Assembly (NCBI GenBank): GCA_963920665.1
Contig: OY987263.1
Location: 35,948,547-36,012,546, forward strand
Origin: Straminergon stramineum
Lineage: Eukaryota > Streptophyta > Bryopsida > Hypnales > Calliergonaceae
DNA length: 64,000 nucleotides
Reading direction: 5' to 3'
This document shows, in pieces, positions 27,501 through 38,988 of this stretch. Made by a program: the position numbers and the translations under genes. How positions within the stretch are numbered: position 1 is the stretch's first letter; every line of letters begins with the position of its first letter. The notes beneath the pieces are model-generated. The model did no database searches, was not told where the DNA came from, and saw only the letters and a list, made by a program, of their open reading frames with translations.

Positions 27501-27787
27501 TAAGGTGGCCCCCCAAACTGCCACTTTCTGCTACTCTACGTAATGAATACTATTAGATTGGTCAAACTTCCATATATTTTGTCGGCAAATGAAAGGAAGT
27601 TCCAACACACCAAAGAACACAACATTTGAATCCTGTATCCAACAGTTACAAAACCGGGTCAAAGTTTTTTCTTAGTAGAGGTTCTAAAATTGTTTCTTCC
27701 ACCTACGTACATATTGATTTCAGAGATGTACCCAAAGTAATGATGGTGATTTTTGGGTCAGTGGCAAATTTGGGAGTGCCCACCTTA
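27501..27787 (+). mobile_element. TA-flanked ~300-bp repeat element, copy 2
   Basis: It begins TAAGGTGG (27501) and ends GTGCCCACCTTA (27787), so an AGGTGG / CCACCT inverted end is bounded by TA on each side. It aligns end to end with 35878-36169 ('ttccaacacaccaaagaaca', 'gagatgtacccaaagt' shared). TA duplication with short inverted ends suggests a Tc1/mariner-type MITE. The 63-codon ORF inside is not conserved. Confidence 0.7.
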
Positions 27788-29240
27788 CATAAACCCAATG
27801 AGGACACTGCGGACTAGAGTAGTTCGATGCATGACAGAGAAATCTCCCATGTGAGACAGAAGTGTGATTGTTCATCCTTGAAATTTAGTGCAAAAAAGGG
27901 TAAGTCTTGCACAGTAGTATAACCTCCAAGAAATACTTTTGTTTTATTTTAAGGAGATGATTCACATTGTTTCAAAGAAGAAGATTTCCATGGTGACCAG
28001 CCTGTCCTTACAGGGTTAACTTCATGGTTGTTTCCAATGTCCCTTTGCACTAATAAATATGAGAACCCCAACTTTGAAAAAAAAAATGCTTTGAAGTTTG
28101 AATGTTCATTTGTTTTTCAAGTCAGTCTGGGTCTCGTGACCAAGAGCTGTCTAAACTGTGACCGTAAATTGGATCTGTCTTACCTCTTGTTCACACAAGT
28201 GTAAAGTCCCCCTCAGTCCATTCTCCAAAGTGAATATGCACCGTTTTTTCTTTTTCTTTTACTTATCTTTTTTTCTTTTTCTTTTATATATCATTTTTTC
28301 AGTTCACAAAAGATCACGACGAGCCTGACATCCGTCAGGCTTATTAACTTGACTGAAAACTGCATTCCCAAGTCAAAGTGTGAAGCTGACGCCGTCCCAG
28401 TGGGAAAAAGGATCTTCCATTGGTCTGCCACGCTGGCGCTTTCTCATACAGTCATATCCATGTGCCCCACCGACTTAGCTGACGTGGTAATTAGAAAACT
28501 ATTTACCGATTGGTGGTGCTTTTTCAACGGTGACTGACCTGGTCTGCTCCGTCTTTGGGCTGGCTGGCTCCTCGAAATTGTAATTAATTAATTAATTAAT
28601 TACTTTTTTACGCCACACGTTGAAAATTATTTCAATTGATTTCAACGGCAAAGCCAAGAATGGGAACGCAAAATAGAAACCACCTGGAGGCGACTGAAGC
28701 CATGACCCAGAGACCAAACTAATAACTTAAGAAGTGCTAACTGCTAAAATAACTTACTTACAAGGGCAATTTAGGACCCAGGGAGACCTTCAGCTTGCTC
28801 AAGTTGCCTCCCCTTTAATTTTACCATGGAAAGTAATTACTAATGTACATGAGTTTCATTATTACATTCTCATGGCATGATGTTTATATGCTTTTAATGA
28901 TCATTTGAAATATAATAATATAATGTTAAACCACCTTAGTGCTTGAAGCCTTGAACTCAAAATAGGAATATGTCTTTTAAAAAGAATGGTTTCTTACCCA
29001 AAATTAAGCAATTTCAAGAATATACAGCATGTGAAGTAAGTCACACTATCCTTTCAAAGGTGCTCAAACATGAAAAATATATACAGTATATTATTGTGAT
29101 CTTATGCTCGCGCTTCACAGTGTGTGACACAATCAGTGTGGTGAGTGATGACTTAACTTATTTGAGCTTCGAAAATGAAAAATTGACAAATTTCTTGCAA
29201 GGCCAAGTCAAATATTCTTACGTACAATTCTACAATCAAT
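27788..29240. other. Intergenic DNA with short hairpin and (TTAA)n run
   Basis: A perfect 8-bp hairpin, AGCCTGAC-ATCC-GTCAGGCT, lies at 28322-28341. A TAAT/ATTA run lies at 28581-28602. A short pyrimidine tract (ttctttttctttta) is duplicated at about 28245-28290. The 28.1-28.8 kb part is less AT-rich, but its ORFs show no domain. Confidence 0.5.
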
Positions 29241-32200
29241 AACCGTATGGGAAAGAAAGACCTCTTATTAAACCGCATTGACGTCCTTCACGGTTCTATC
29301 CTCAGAGCTTGGAATCTACAACAACCCGGGGACCACAAGGTTAAGTAAGATATTGACAGTAAGGTTCAAGTAAAATTTGTGCACACACCAGCTTCAGGTG
29401 GCACGTCACAGAATGCAAAGTGAAAGCTTCTATGGCAATTGTGGTATACCTCCATGCCACGTGGCAGAAACAATAAAAAACCCACTTACAAATACTCCCG
29501 GTCGATTTTCGGAATTTTAAATGGGCATGGGTTCATTGGCTTTATTTTGGCGGAGCCTTTGCCGCCCGTTCCAATCTGAACCACTCGCTGAGACTCGGTG
29601 AACCTGAATCGTGCCATCAACATTGAATTTCGGTTGTGAATAAGCAATTCGCCCGCCCGCGATGATCTCATGTGATATAATTGCTCCTAGACCAAGGAAC
29701 ATGCTAGACAGTGCGTTCAATTCGACCTGACTGGACTTTCTTCCCTCGGATAGTACAAGCAACGAATCTTGCGCTTTGGCGTTGATTTGATTTTCAATTC
29801 CCACTTTCTTGGAAGTGAACACAGTTGGTGCTGATGTGGTGGGGTGTGTTGAACGGGTGAGCTACTTCAAAAAGTGGAATTGGATGCCGTTTGAGAAACT
29901 CTTCTTGGGAGGAGACGATTTGCGAGCTATTCCTTTCCGGAACGTTTGAACTTCATCATGTGGATGCCAGGGCTTGCTGATTGACAACTCAGGCCCAGAC
30001 TATCTCCGTGCATCCTAGAACGTCTGTTTTTATCAATGACAGGGGCATGCCCAAGGGGCCCTCCGGTAGTAACTGCAGAGCTTATCAGGCGCTTTCAGTG
30101 GACCATTTTCACCAACCACAATGCACCTCGCTCTTCTTTCTGCAATCGTACGTTTGTAGTAAGCAAAAAGGTGCTGAGAGATCATGCTTGGCAATTCTGC
30201 CACCGTCCAGGAAAGAGAATTCTGGTTCTGTTTAATTTGATATCAACTAGTACAATTATTAATAAATCCCAGTTCAAAGGAAGGCTTTGTTAGAAAATTA
30301 CTTGTTGATACCTTTGTTTCATGCATTGGGCTTTCATCCCTCTTATTTCAAAAAAATCAAATAAAAAATGACTCAACGATTTCTGTTCCTGTCACATGAT
30401 GCACACGGATTTTTTTTCTGAATCATTCCTGTCGAAGGCGGATGACGTTCTTTGCAAAGGAATGCAGATGCAGAGCCGATTAGGATGGTTTAACTATACC
30501 TTGGTTGGAGATTTGACGCCGTTGCAGCCATCTGACTCGTGGGGCACTAGAAGATAAGCACAGAAATTCCAGTCAAGACTTGTGCGTTCTTAACAGACAA
30601 GTTTAACTCTTCATTGTCCTCTCAAATTCTAGCTACTCTGGTTTGTAATTTTTAGGTCAAAAAGGTGATAGCATGGTTTTCTGGCATTTAATTACCTGGA
30701 ATTCAGACAACGCACCAGGACCAATCGTCAATATTTTTGTTCCCATGTGTTTGGTACACCTGACTGGTGGAATGTATCTGGGGAGGTGCTCCTGCAGGAA
30801 GAGGCGATGCAATGTCAGTCGATTTTAGTGAAATCGCACTGGAAAGGAATTTGGCTTCTCTTGTCGGTAAAGGAATGAGTGGCTGTGGGCTTAGGAGTCA
30901 AGCAGTCAAGGAGTCAAAGGTGGCATTGCAAAAGTCTCCCTCGAAATTATTTTAACCCAGAGGCGAACCTGTCCAAGCTGAGTGATTTTTTCATACAAAA
31001 TTATGGAGTATCGACTTGCATCTGTACTCGATGACGAATAGTAAGCCCTGACTCTTTCACCTCGCATCTTGACCTGGGAAGCAACTCGGTGTCCCTCCGG
31101 CCACATTTACAGTACGTACAAAGTGAAGCCCCAGCACAGGTGTTTTCTCCGGGCATTCCCCTGGATTTGGGATGTTGCCTTTCTCCTTTCCTTCACCTGG
31201 AATCTTTCTTGACGCCCTTCTAGCAGTTTCATGACCTTTTGACATGCCTGCATGTTCTGTGGCCATGAATTTTCAGTATTCCCTCAATTCGCAGCAGAAT
31301 TTAATCGACTCATTCACAATATCTATTGCTCATCGCATGAACATCCAATCTCCATAGCATTTATGGTCTGCTTCGATCGGGCCACGAGAAATTATGGATT
31401 TGTATGCATAAACCCTATTCCGGACAGGATGGAATCACCGACCCATGAAACTTTGCTAAAATCGACCAGTTCCGCTAGTGAAGAGCACATGCTACAGTTC
31501 CTTAGAATTTGTTTGAGTCGATGTTCAACATCTTCCTGGGAGATTTTGCGCTATTGTTTATTTTTGCATTATGAGACGAACTGTTGACGGACCAATCAAA
31601 AAGCCAGTCACAAAAACTAACACGAAGTCAAAGTGGCTCCCACATTCCAAACATTTGGAGGCAGGTGAACTGACTTTTGCTGTGTGCACGTTTGATGTAC
31701 AATCCTCCAAAATGAAAAACACAGCAGAAATAGGGATCATAAAGCGAGAACTCGAGGAAAGTAATAATACTGACGAATGCTGGTCTCGTTTCTTGCGAAA
31801 GACCCCCGCGCGTTTCTCGGAGGAATTTGATCCTCAGTGGTCGACCACTCTTTCGGAATTTCCAAGGATATTTTGAAATTCGAGGACCTTCGAGTCTTAA
31901 CAATCCGAGAACAACTGAACCACTCACTGTCCGTCGCTGTTGATGACATATATTCTTTTACATGCTAATTATACTTAGACGGCCCGTACAAGATGTACCA
32001 TGGACTAGTGCGGAAGAGGACAAACTCAAGACACTATATGACTATAGTAGCCACCTCTGTGACACTGTCATCAATCGTCACCGTTAAAAGTTTGGGGCGC
32101 AAAGAAGCATCTAGGCAATCGCCTCTTGCAAGAAGTCGCTGGAAATCGGAATACTCTCCTTCTCAGGTTTTAAGATAACAATGCTGAACTAATACGGCAT

Positions 32201-33000
32201 CAAATGACTTACAAAATAAGGAGTACAATTTAGAAATGAAACCACTCTAAAACGTAGATTGCAAATCGTTTGATGATGTACCAGGCCAACAAGTACTACC
32301 GTAGCTTCTAATTCAGCCACAATTTGATTCACTCTTTTCAAGTGTAAATAAAGCTTAAGAACACAGCCTCGACAACAGAAATGGAAAAGAATCAGTGTAG
32401 GACAATGAAAAACGAAATTCAAAAAATACAATAACCAGAATATTCCCTTTTCCCGTAACTAAGTCAAAAAGTAAACCTTACAGCACTCGTCCGTCCGTAA
32501 CCTCTACTGTATGTCGCATCCTTCTGAACACAAACACGAAAGATCTGCTGACAATATGATCTACATTCACATTTCTTTCTCTACTACACAGGAAAAACGA
32601 AAAAAATAAGTCGATCGCAGCCTCACGAACCTGCAGCACAGTAAACTCCCGCACTCGTTCACGATTCCGCAAGAACTCGCTACAATCACGTCCGCAGCAA
32701 GATTGAACTCCGCATGCGGTGTTGTGAAGAAGTAAATGTCTGTCACATCGGATGGCATCGCTCACGACTATGTTCTCCCTTGATTACATTAAAAACATTT
32801 CAACAGCAGTGCAGTTTTATGTGAAAACCTCAAGACGTTCGAAAAACGGGTGCAGCAAAAATTGAATTGCATGATATCTGCCGACGCTCATAGAAACAGA
32901 GAGAGCATTAGAATGCATCGCGAGACATGGTTTGCATAAGCTTACTGGCAAACATCGAAACAGGGCACAGCGATAGGGTTTGGTACAGGATTACGCTCAA
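29241..33000. other. Less AT-rich 3.7-kb block without a recognisable gene
   Basis: Composition is clearly more balanced than in both neighbours, which in this window otherwise marks genes. Several ORFs of 60-111 codons lie on both strands: 29517-29822 (-), 29981-30235 (+), 31252-31587 (+), 31571-31876 (+), 32478-32765 (-). They overlap each other in antisense and match no family I know. A G-box core CACGTG occurs near 29458. I could not build a splice-consistent model. A decayed gene, a poorly conserved gene with short exons or an old transposon are all possible. Confidence 0.4.
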
Positions 33001-35877
33001 CCCTCTCTAATTGCACACTTCGTAATTGCACATTTCTTGTTCTAGTAGTGCAAAATGAATGTTCCATTGAAACATTTGCAACAACATCCCATTGCACTAG
33101 GAGCATATAATTATTTTTAGTTTGTCATAAATAGGTTTATACTAAAGAAAGGTTGTAAATTGTGTAAGGATCAAGCGATACTCCCTTCAATGATCCTTAC
33201 AACATCTAATCTTTTCTATGAGTGCAAATTATAATCCACAAGAGTTTCAAATATAATTTTCATGCAATGTTGTGTGCCTCATTGGATTAGGGTGAAAATT
33301 TATCCCCTTGATGCAAACACTTTTAGTTGAGTTTGAAATCTTAACATCATAAGTTTTATGTTTTTTCCTTAGTGTGAATGATAGTATCCTTAGAGAAACA
33401 ACATCATGATGTATTCTTTCAAAAGCTTATTGTGGAAGGTATAAAAAAAATATAATCTTTTGAGTGGATAGTGAGAGAATGTGAATTTCAAAGAAAAACA
33501 CCAATCATTTTCAAATCAAAAGGGAACAAGTAGCATTCAACCATTGACCATTGAACTTTTCAAAAAAATGTGAAAAGGGGTACACATGTTACTTTACCGT
33601 TGGCTAAAAAATTGACATGGGTGCTTGTGTCATACCCTCCTTCAACCTGCATACTTTTATTTATGTGACATGCTTCACCTGCAAACATTCTAGGACAATG
33701 TATATTTGTATGACTATATATATTTCACATGTTTAATATATTCCATATTCTATATTTGTCTTATACATCCATATCCATATCTATATTCCAAAGTATCCGT
33801 ATCCAAATTATTTATTTTTCAAGATCAATTGCAGAGGCGTCGAGGTACAAGATTAATGGCTCTCAATTTTTACAAAGATGGGGGGGGTTGCATTAATTGC
33901 AACCTGAACTTGGATGCATCATCACATGAGATAGTGAAACAAATCAAAGAAAGTTGGAAAAATGATGATTTTTTGCATGTATAGATTCTTATCAAGCCCT
34001 TGTAAACTTGTTACTTCAAAAGCTTCAGATGTGCATTCTTCTTCATATTCTTATTTTCATAGGAGTTAAGGTAGAATAGACCATTTCAGACATAAGTTTG
34101 GATACACCTATTGCTAACAAATTTCTTCTTAAGATGTCTATGTACAAATTGAGATGTACATGGTAATAAGAGAAAAAATCTCACAATAGATTTGCCTAAA
34201 CTTCTATCTAGAGTGGGCTTATCTACTTCAAGCAACTTTCACATATTAAGTTGAGAACAACAAGTCAAAATGTATAGAGAAATTAGTTTATGACTAATTA
34301 GGCAATGCCAATGAAGAGAAAGTTGAATGCAATTTATTATCACTAACATGTTTTGAAATATATTGGCTTTGTCCAAAGTTGACCAAAATATAAAATTCAA
34401 GCATTTTAATTATTCTATAGATAGATATGTGTGATGATTTATTCATTGTATGATATTGAAGATCTTTAACACGGGTAAGTCAAATTAATCAATCAAAGAT
34501 CTTAGAAAATGTTTTGGCACCCCATATCCTCATACCATAAAAATTCAAGTGTTAATTGTTTTAATTGACTAGTAAATAAGTAGACCGATTGTGATTTAAA
34601 TTGATTTGTGTGTTAAATTTCAATGTAAGACATTGATTGATTACGTATTTATTAGTGCAAAATATAATAACTTTATTGCATTCTTTGTTTCAACCCCAAA
34701 GCATATGAAGTCATCATATCTCAAATCAATGAGTGAAACAATGCAATGAATAGAATTTTTCTTCTTCAAAAAATCAAAATTAATCAATATTTATCATTTT
34801 ATTCCAAAAATAGAGAGCCTCAATTTTGAAAGAAATCACCTCTAAGAATCTAGACATTGCTAATCCACCCTTATAATTTGAAGTGATGCTCTAGTAACAT
34901 GTTGTATTGAGATTAATAAACTCCACTAACATTCAATACTCTCATATGATTACAAGTGAGATTAAGGTTTGTGCCTTGATACAATAGGACCATTTTTTCA
35001 TATTTTAAGCCTTCACGGGGATCTTTTTGTTGATGAGGCATACAAGGTTTAGTGAAGATGGTTGAAGCCACACAATAGTGAAGCCAACATTTTTTTTCTC
35101 TTGTCAATCTATTCATGAATGAATACATATGGGTGCTAGAGTTTTGCATGCTTTTTGGTGTGGCCATTTGTGTATCCATCCAAGATGTATTAGCTTGCTA
35201 CCATTTGAAGCCCATTTCATATGGGATGCTTTTGGTTTTCACTTGAATGAAGATCATTGCATAAAATTAATATGATTATGAGTGTTGTCAATTTTCATTC
35301 TCCAAAATCAATTACAATAAAAAAAAACTTTTAAAGTTAACTCCAATATCCATATTAGAACATACACAAAGCTTGTGGATGTATAAATATTTAGACTTCA
35401 TAATTTTAAATTTCCAACATTGTCAAACTAGGGCATTGTTTTCTCTAAATTAACAATGGCAACCAAATTTGAAATTCTAAAATTTATGAAATTATGTTTT
35501 GTAAGGAGATGCATTTCCCACCTTATATGATAATTTCAAAAAAATCCTATTCAAAATATGTGAAAATACCAAATAGTTTTAGTAAATTAACATTTGTTCA
35601 GATTTCCTATTATAAAATACAAATTGAACACAATATAAAAATGAATCAATAAAAATCTACTAATCCTAACTTCACAACCAAAGGAGGTGAATTTGACTCC
35701 AAAATTACACCCCTTATTTTTCCAAAGTGTAAAATTCAAAGCATCATATAGAAACGATTGTTTTTAATCGATTTATCCCTACTTGAAGTTCTTATAATTA
35801 TCTAAAAATATTAAATGAAATCCTCAAATCTTCCAAACTCGAATTATAATCAGAGAGACTTGGACAAACATCCACAC
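33001..35877. other. AT-rich intergenic DNA, no gene seen
   Basis: AT-rich with sporadic short ORFs (the longest are 92 codons at 33706-33984 and 88 codons at 34913-35179). Neither has a recognisable domain. Confidence 0.55.
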
Positions 35878-36169
35878 TAAGGTGGGTACTCCTCCAACCA
35901 CCACTGTTTGCTACTGTGCCCTAGTTACTAAGTTATTACTAGATTGGTCAAATTTTCATTGATTTTCTTAGTGACAAGTGAAAGGAGTTTCCAACACACC
36001 AAAGAACACAACACTCAGATACCATGTGCAAAAGTTATGAAGACTCAAAGTGTTTTTTTTGATAAACTGGTTCTAAAATCGTTTCTTCAACATAGGTACA
36101 TATTGTCTCTCGAGATGTACCCAAAGTGATGATGGCCAGTGGCGCATTTTTTGGGGGGTGCCCACCTTA
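35878..36169 (+). mobile_element. TA-flanked ~300-bp repeat element, copy 1
   Basis: The left end is TAAGGTGGGTAC and the right end GTGCCCACCTTA, an inverted pair with TA at both outer edges. The 292-bp interior matches copy 2 (27501-27787) and, inverted, copy 3 (11286-11593). No transposase is encoded. Confidence 0.75.
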
Positions 36170-37600
36170 TTATTACAAGTCCTGCTGGCGATTGTGATCA
36201 AGGTGACAAGGTGCGGTCAAGGTGCTTTTCTAAATTATTTTAGCCAGTTCCAGTGACGCTTTTAGGTGCATGCGTTATTTACAACTAACTTATTAGTCCC
36301 AGACAGGACTTACAACCGTGGAGCCCTCATCACATTGCCTATTATAAAAGCTCCCAAGGTCTATCCATTGCCTAATTTAACGGTTGTTTTACTCAGTGGT
36401 CCACACTCTGAGGAGCCAAGGGCGAGTGCTCATCCCAAGCCTCCATGTGGACCACTGTCTATCTCTTTAATTCGAATGACATGGCGCCACGTCAGAAATT
36501 GTAAAAATTTGGAGAACTACAGTACTACTGTTCAAACTACAACTGAAGGGCACACATACCCTTAACTTATGATTATAATCGTACATCCTGCCAAGTTAGT
36601 GGGAGTCAAGATTGGAGGGTAGAATGTGTTTTTGTAGACTACATTCTTTAATAATTGTGTGCGTATTTTCAAGGATGTTTAAACTTAGGTTTTGATAACA
36701 ACGTGGAAAGGGAACAAGGTAGTGGCATTGCCACTTTCAAATAGAAAGATCAAAATTATTCACTTATGATGATGAAGATGATATCTACAAATAGAGTCGG
36801 AATTATAATTAGGGTTAATTTTTTTTTACTTGTACGCAAATCATAATTGTATATTTTGCATAAAAATATTTTGAAAGGGGGAAGGAATTTCTGTAATTTT
36901 TGTGAATTTTCATAGTTTAGAATAGAAGAAACTTTAAAGTGTTACATAGGTGTATGTTTGGAGCGCCTTTAAAATGATCCAAAAGTCATTCTCTAAATGC
37001 TTTTACTACTCACTTTATAACCATGTTGCTCCATGTGTAAAGTTGAAGACACCTTTTAAGGATGGTTTGAACTTTAGAGATCAAATAAGCCATTGGAATA
37101 TGTTCATGCAATAACTACATTTTGCTATTAGGGGGTTACAATAGGATTGCTTGTGTTTTATCAAATTTATTGAATGAAAATTTAAGGGCCAAATGATAGA
37201 TAAAATTCCTATCAACTAGTTTATTGAATGATTAGATATGAACTATTACTCTTAGCACACCTCAGATTGGCAAAAAGTGGAATTGATTCCCAAATCATTA
37301 AAATAAGATGATGTGTTCATAAAACAAGGTTTGTTTAGAAATAAGGTGATGTATTTCATAAAACAAGTTTTGTCCAAAAATAAGGTGATAAATTTTCAAA
37401 GGGGTTGGATTTTTTCAAATATTTTTCAATCAATTTTCCTTAAAAAGTAAGCATAAGTTGCTTTTTATCCACTTTGATTCATATTTTTGAGATTCTTGTT
37501 AAATTCGTTATGAATCTCTGAAGTTAGGTACTCTAAAATCATCCCAACCTTGAAATGTTCCGTATACGTACATTAAAAACTCCAATATGTACCCCAGTGT
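36170..37600. other. Intergenic DNA upstream of the PEPCK promoter
   Basis: Mostly AT-rich. A hairpin with a perfect 12-bp stem lies at 36394-36457. No gene is supported; the 99-codon ORF at 36266-36565 spans the hairpin and has no domain. Confidence 0.5.
36394..36457. repeat. Perfect 12-bp inverted repeat (hairpin)
   Basis: CAGTGGTCCACA (36394-36405) is mirrored by TGTGGACCACTG (36446-36457) around a 40-base loop. Each arm contains GTGGTCCAC, itself palindromic and resembling the GTGG-CC core recognised by plant TCP factors. Whether it acts as a binding site or an RNA hairpin is unknown. Confidence 0.7.
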
Positions 37601-37708
37601 TAGAGGACAGTTGAGTAAAGTTTGGGGGCACGTCACGCACACTCCACCTTACCACCACAAACTAAGGTGCATGAAGCCGCATGTGACCTGGCATTGGGCG
37701 GAGTTTAA

Positions 37709-37723
37709 CTTACCCAGGGTAAG
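37709..37723. promoter_or_regulatory. Palindrome CTTACCC-A-GGGTAAG upstream of PEPCK
   Basis: A perfect 7+7 palindrome around one central base. It shares the core TTACCC-N-GGGTAA with a second copy 75 bp downstream (37785-37797). It lies about 150 bp upstream of the TATA-like box, where a dimeric regulator could bind. The factor is not identified. Confidence 0.5.
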
Positions 37724-37784
37724 AAACGGATGTTGACTTCAGTTCGCTGATTGTACTGGGGCTAAAACGGTGGCCAGCGGTTTG

Positions 37785-37797
37785 TTACCCGGGGTAA
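37785..37797. promoter_or_regulatory. Second palindrome TTACCC-G-GGGTAA upstream of PEPCK
   Basis: It has the same core as the palindrome at 37709-37723, with centre-to-centre spacing of 75 bp. It sits 62 bp before the TATA-like box. Confidence 0.5.
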
Positions 37798-37858
37798 TTG
37801 TCGGCTTACCTCGCGTCACGCGGGTTCGCTAAGTCACCGGCGGTAAAAGCTATGGACC

Positions 37859-37866
37859 TTTATAAG
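37859..37866 (+). promoter_or_regulatory. TATA-like box of the PEPCK gene
   Basis: TTTATAAG in a GC-rich context, followed by a pyrimidine-rich leader (37880-38040) typical of plant 5' ends. Transcription would start near 37890. A probable 5'UTR intron ends at the acceptor ttttccccag (37951+1000, that is 38951-38960), 28 bases before the start codon. The donor is not certain; one candidate is gatctg/gtgcgt near 38080. Confidence 0.45.
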
Positions 37867-38988
37867 AGGGCAAGCTGCCATAGTTCCTCTCCCATCCTCG
37901 TGTTTGTTGCGTTCACTGCTTCCTTTGAAGCTCTCTCTTCTTTGATTTCTGCCTCCGATTGTCCTCCATCGCTGCCTCAGGGGCGCTTCTGGCGTTCGCT
38001 CCCATGCTCCCGTCTTGTTGAGCCTCCGGTGCAACTTTCCGGCTCGCGATTTGGTGCTCTGTGGCGGATTCTCGATCTGGTGCGTTGTTGGTGTTCATGT
38101 CCGTATATGCTGGTTGTGCGTGTTGGCTCTCTCTCGATCTGTTTGTTATTTCGATTCGGTGCAATAGTGTGAGAGAGTACTGTTTGTGAGAAATTTTCTT
38201 TCTTGATGCTTGCTCTTTTTTTTGCCTATGCACTGATGAAACCCGTGCTTTGTTTTTTCGTTAAGTACAAAGTCGTTTTCCCGAGGCTTTTGTGTCTAAT
38301 TCGGGATTATGTCTGTGCTAGATACGTCTGATCTTGAGTTTTTGTTTAGTTGTCTGATTGTTTCTGGGTTTTTCAGGCAATGAGAAATATTTCGTTGTGT
38401 CAGCAGCCTGTGGTAGTATTCTTGAAGAATTTTGACATTTTTTAGTGTCATTGTTGTTGTCGTGAGAGTATGGGGTGTTCAATTGCATTGGAGAAGAAGT
38501 TGTGCGTCTGGTTTTTTGGAGATCGAACCAGAATAGAAATTATGTTCTGTTTTATGTCTTCTTGAGAGTCTATATATAGTATTAGAATTTTGTCGACAAG
38601 TGTGCCATATCCGTACCATGTTGTTGCCTGAAAGTGTTTAAATTCTGGTGACGTGTTTATGACGCTCCTTCCTTCTCCCTTTCGCCGACTAGCTAAATTG
38701 TCGAAGATACCATTTTGCTTTTGTAGGAGTATATTAGTGAACGTGTGCTGAATTCTTTCAGTCTTGCTGCTTGCATGGACTCACTTTCCAAACAAGAACA
38801 CAGTTAATGCTCTACCGAGATCGGGTGTGAAATATCTAGTTTATTACAATTTCGAGTATCCATGTGCTGTGCAAGTTGTTTAGCGCCTACTTTTGTGCTG
38901 CGCATGTCGTATGATACGACTCTCGATGAGCTAAAATCTGGATGTTGACATTTTCCCCAGCTTAAACGGGCTTGGTGACTTAAGCGAA

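Noticed and set aside
29517..29822. 101-codon ORF on the minus strand
   Set aside because: The peptide is not low-complexity, but I recognise no domain and see no convincing promoter, partner exon or conservation. Left as part of the undefined 29-33 kb block.
32478..32765. ORFs of 95 and 63 codons on the minus strand
   Set aside because: Overlapping frames of the same stretch; a possible donor site follows one of them, but no further exon could be joined.
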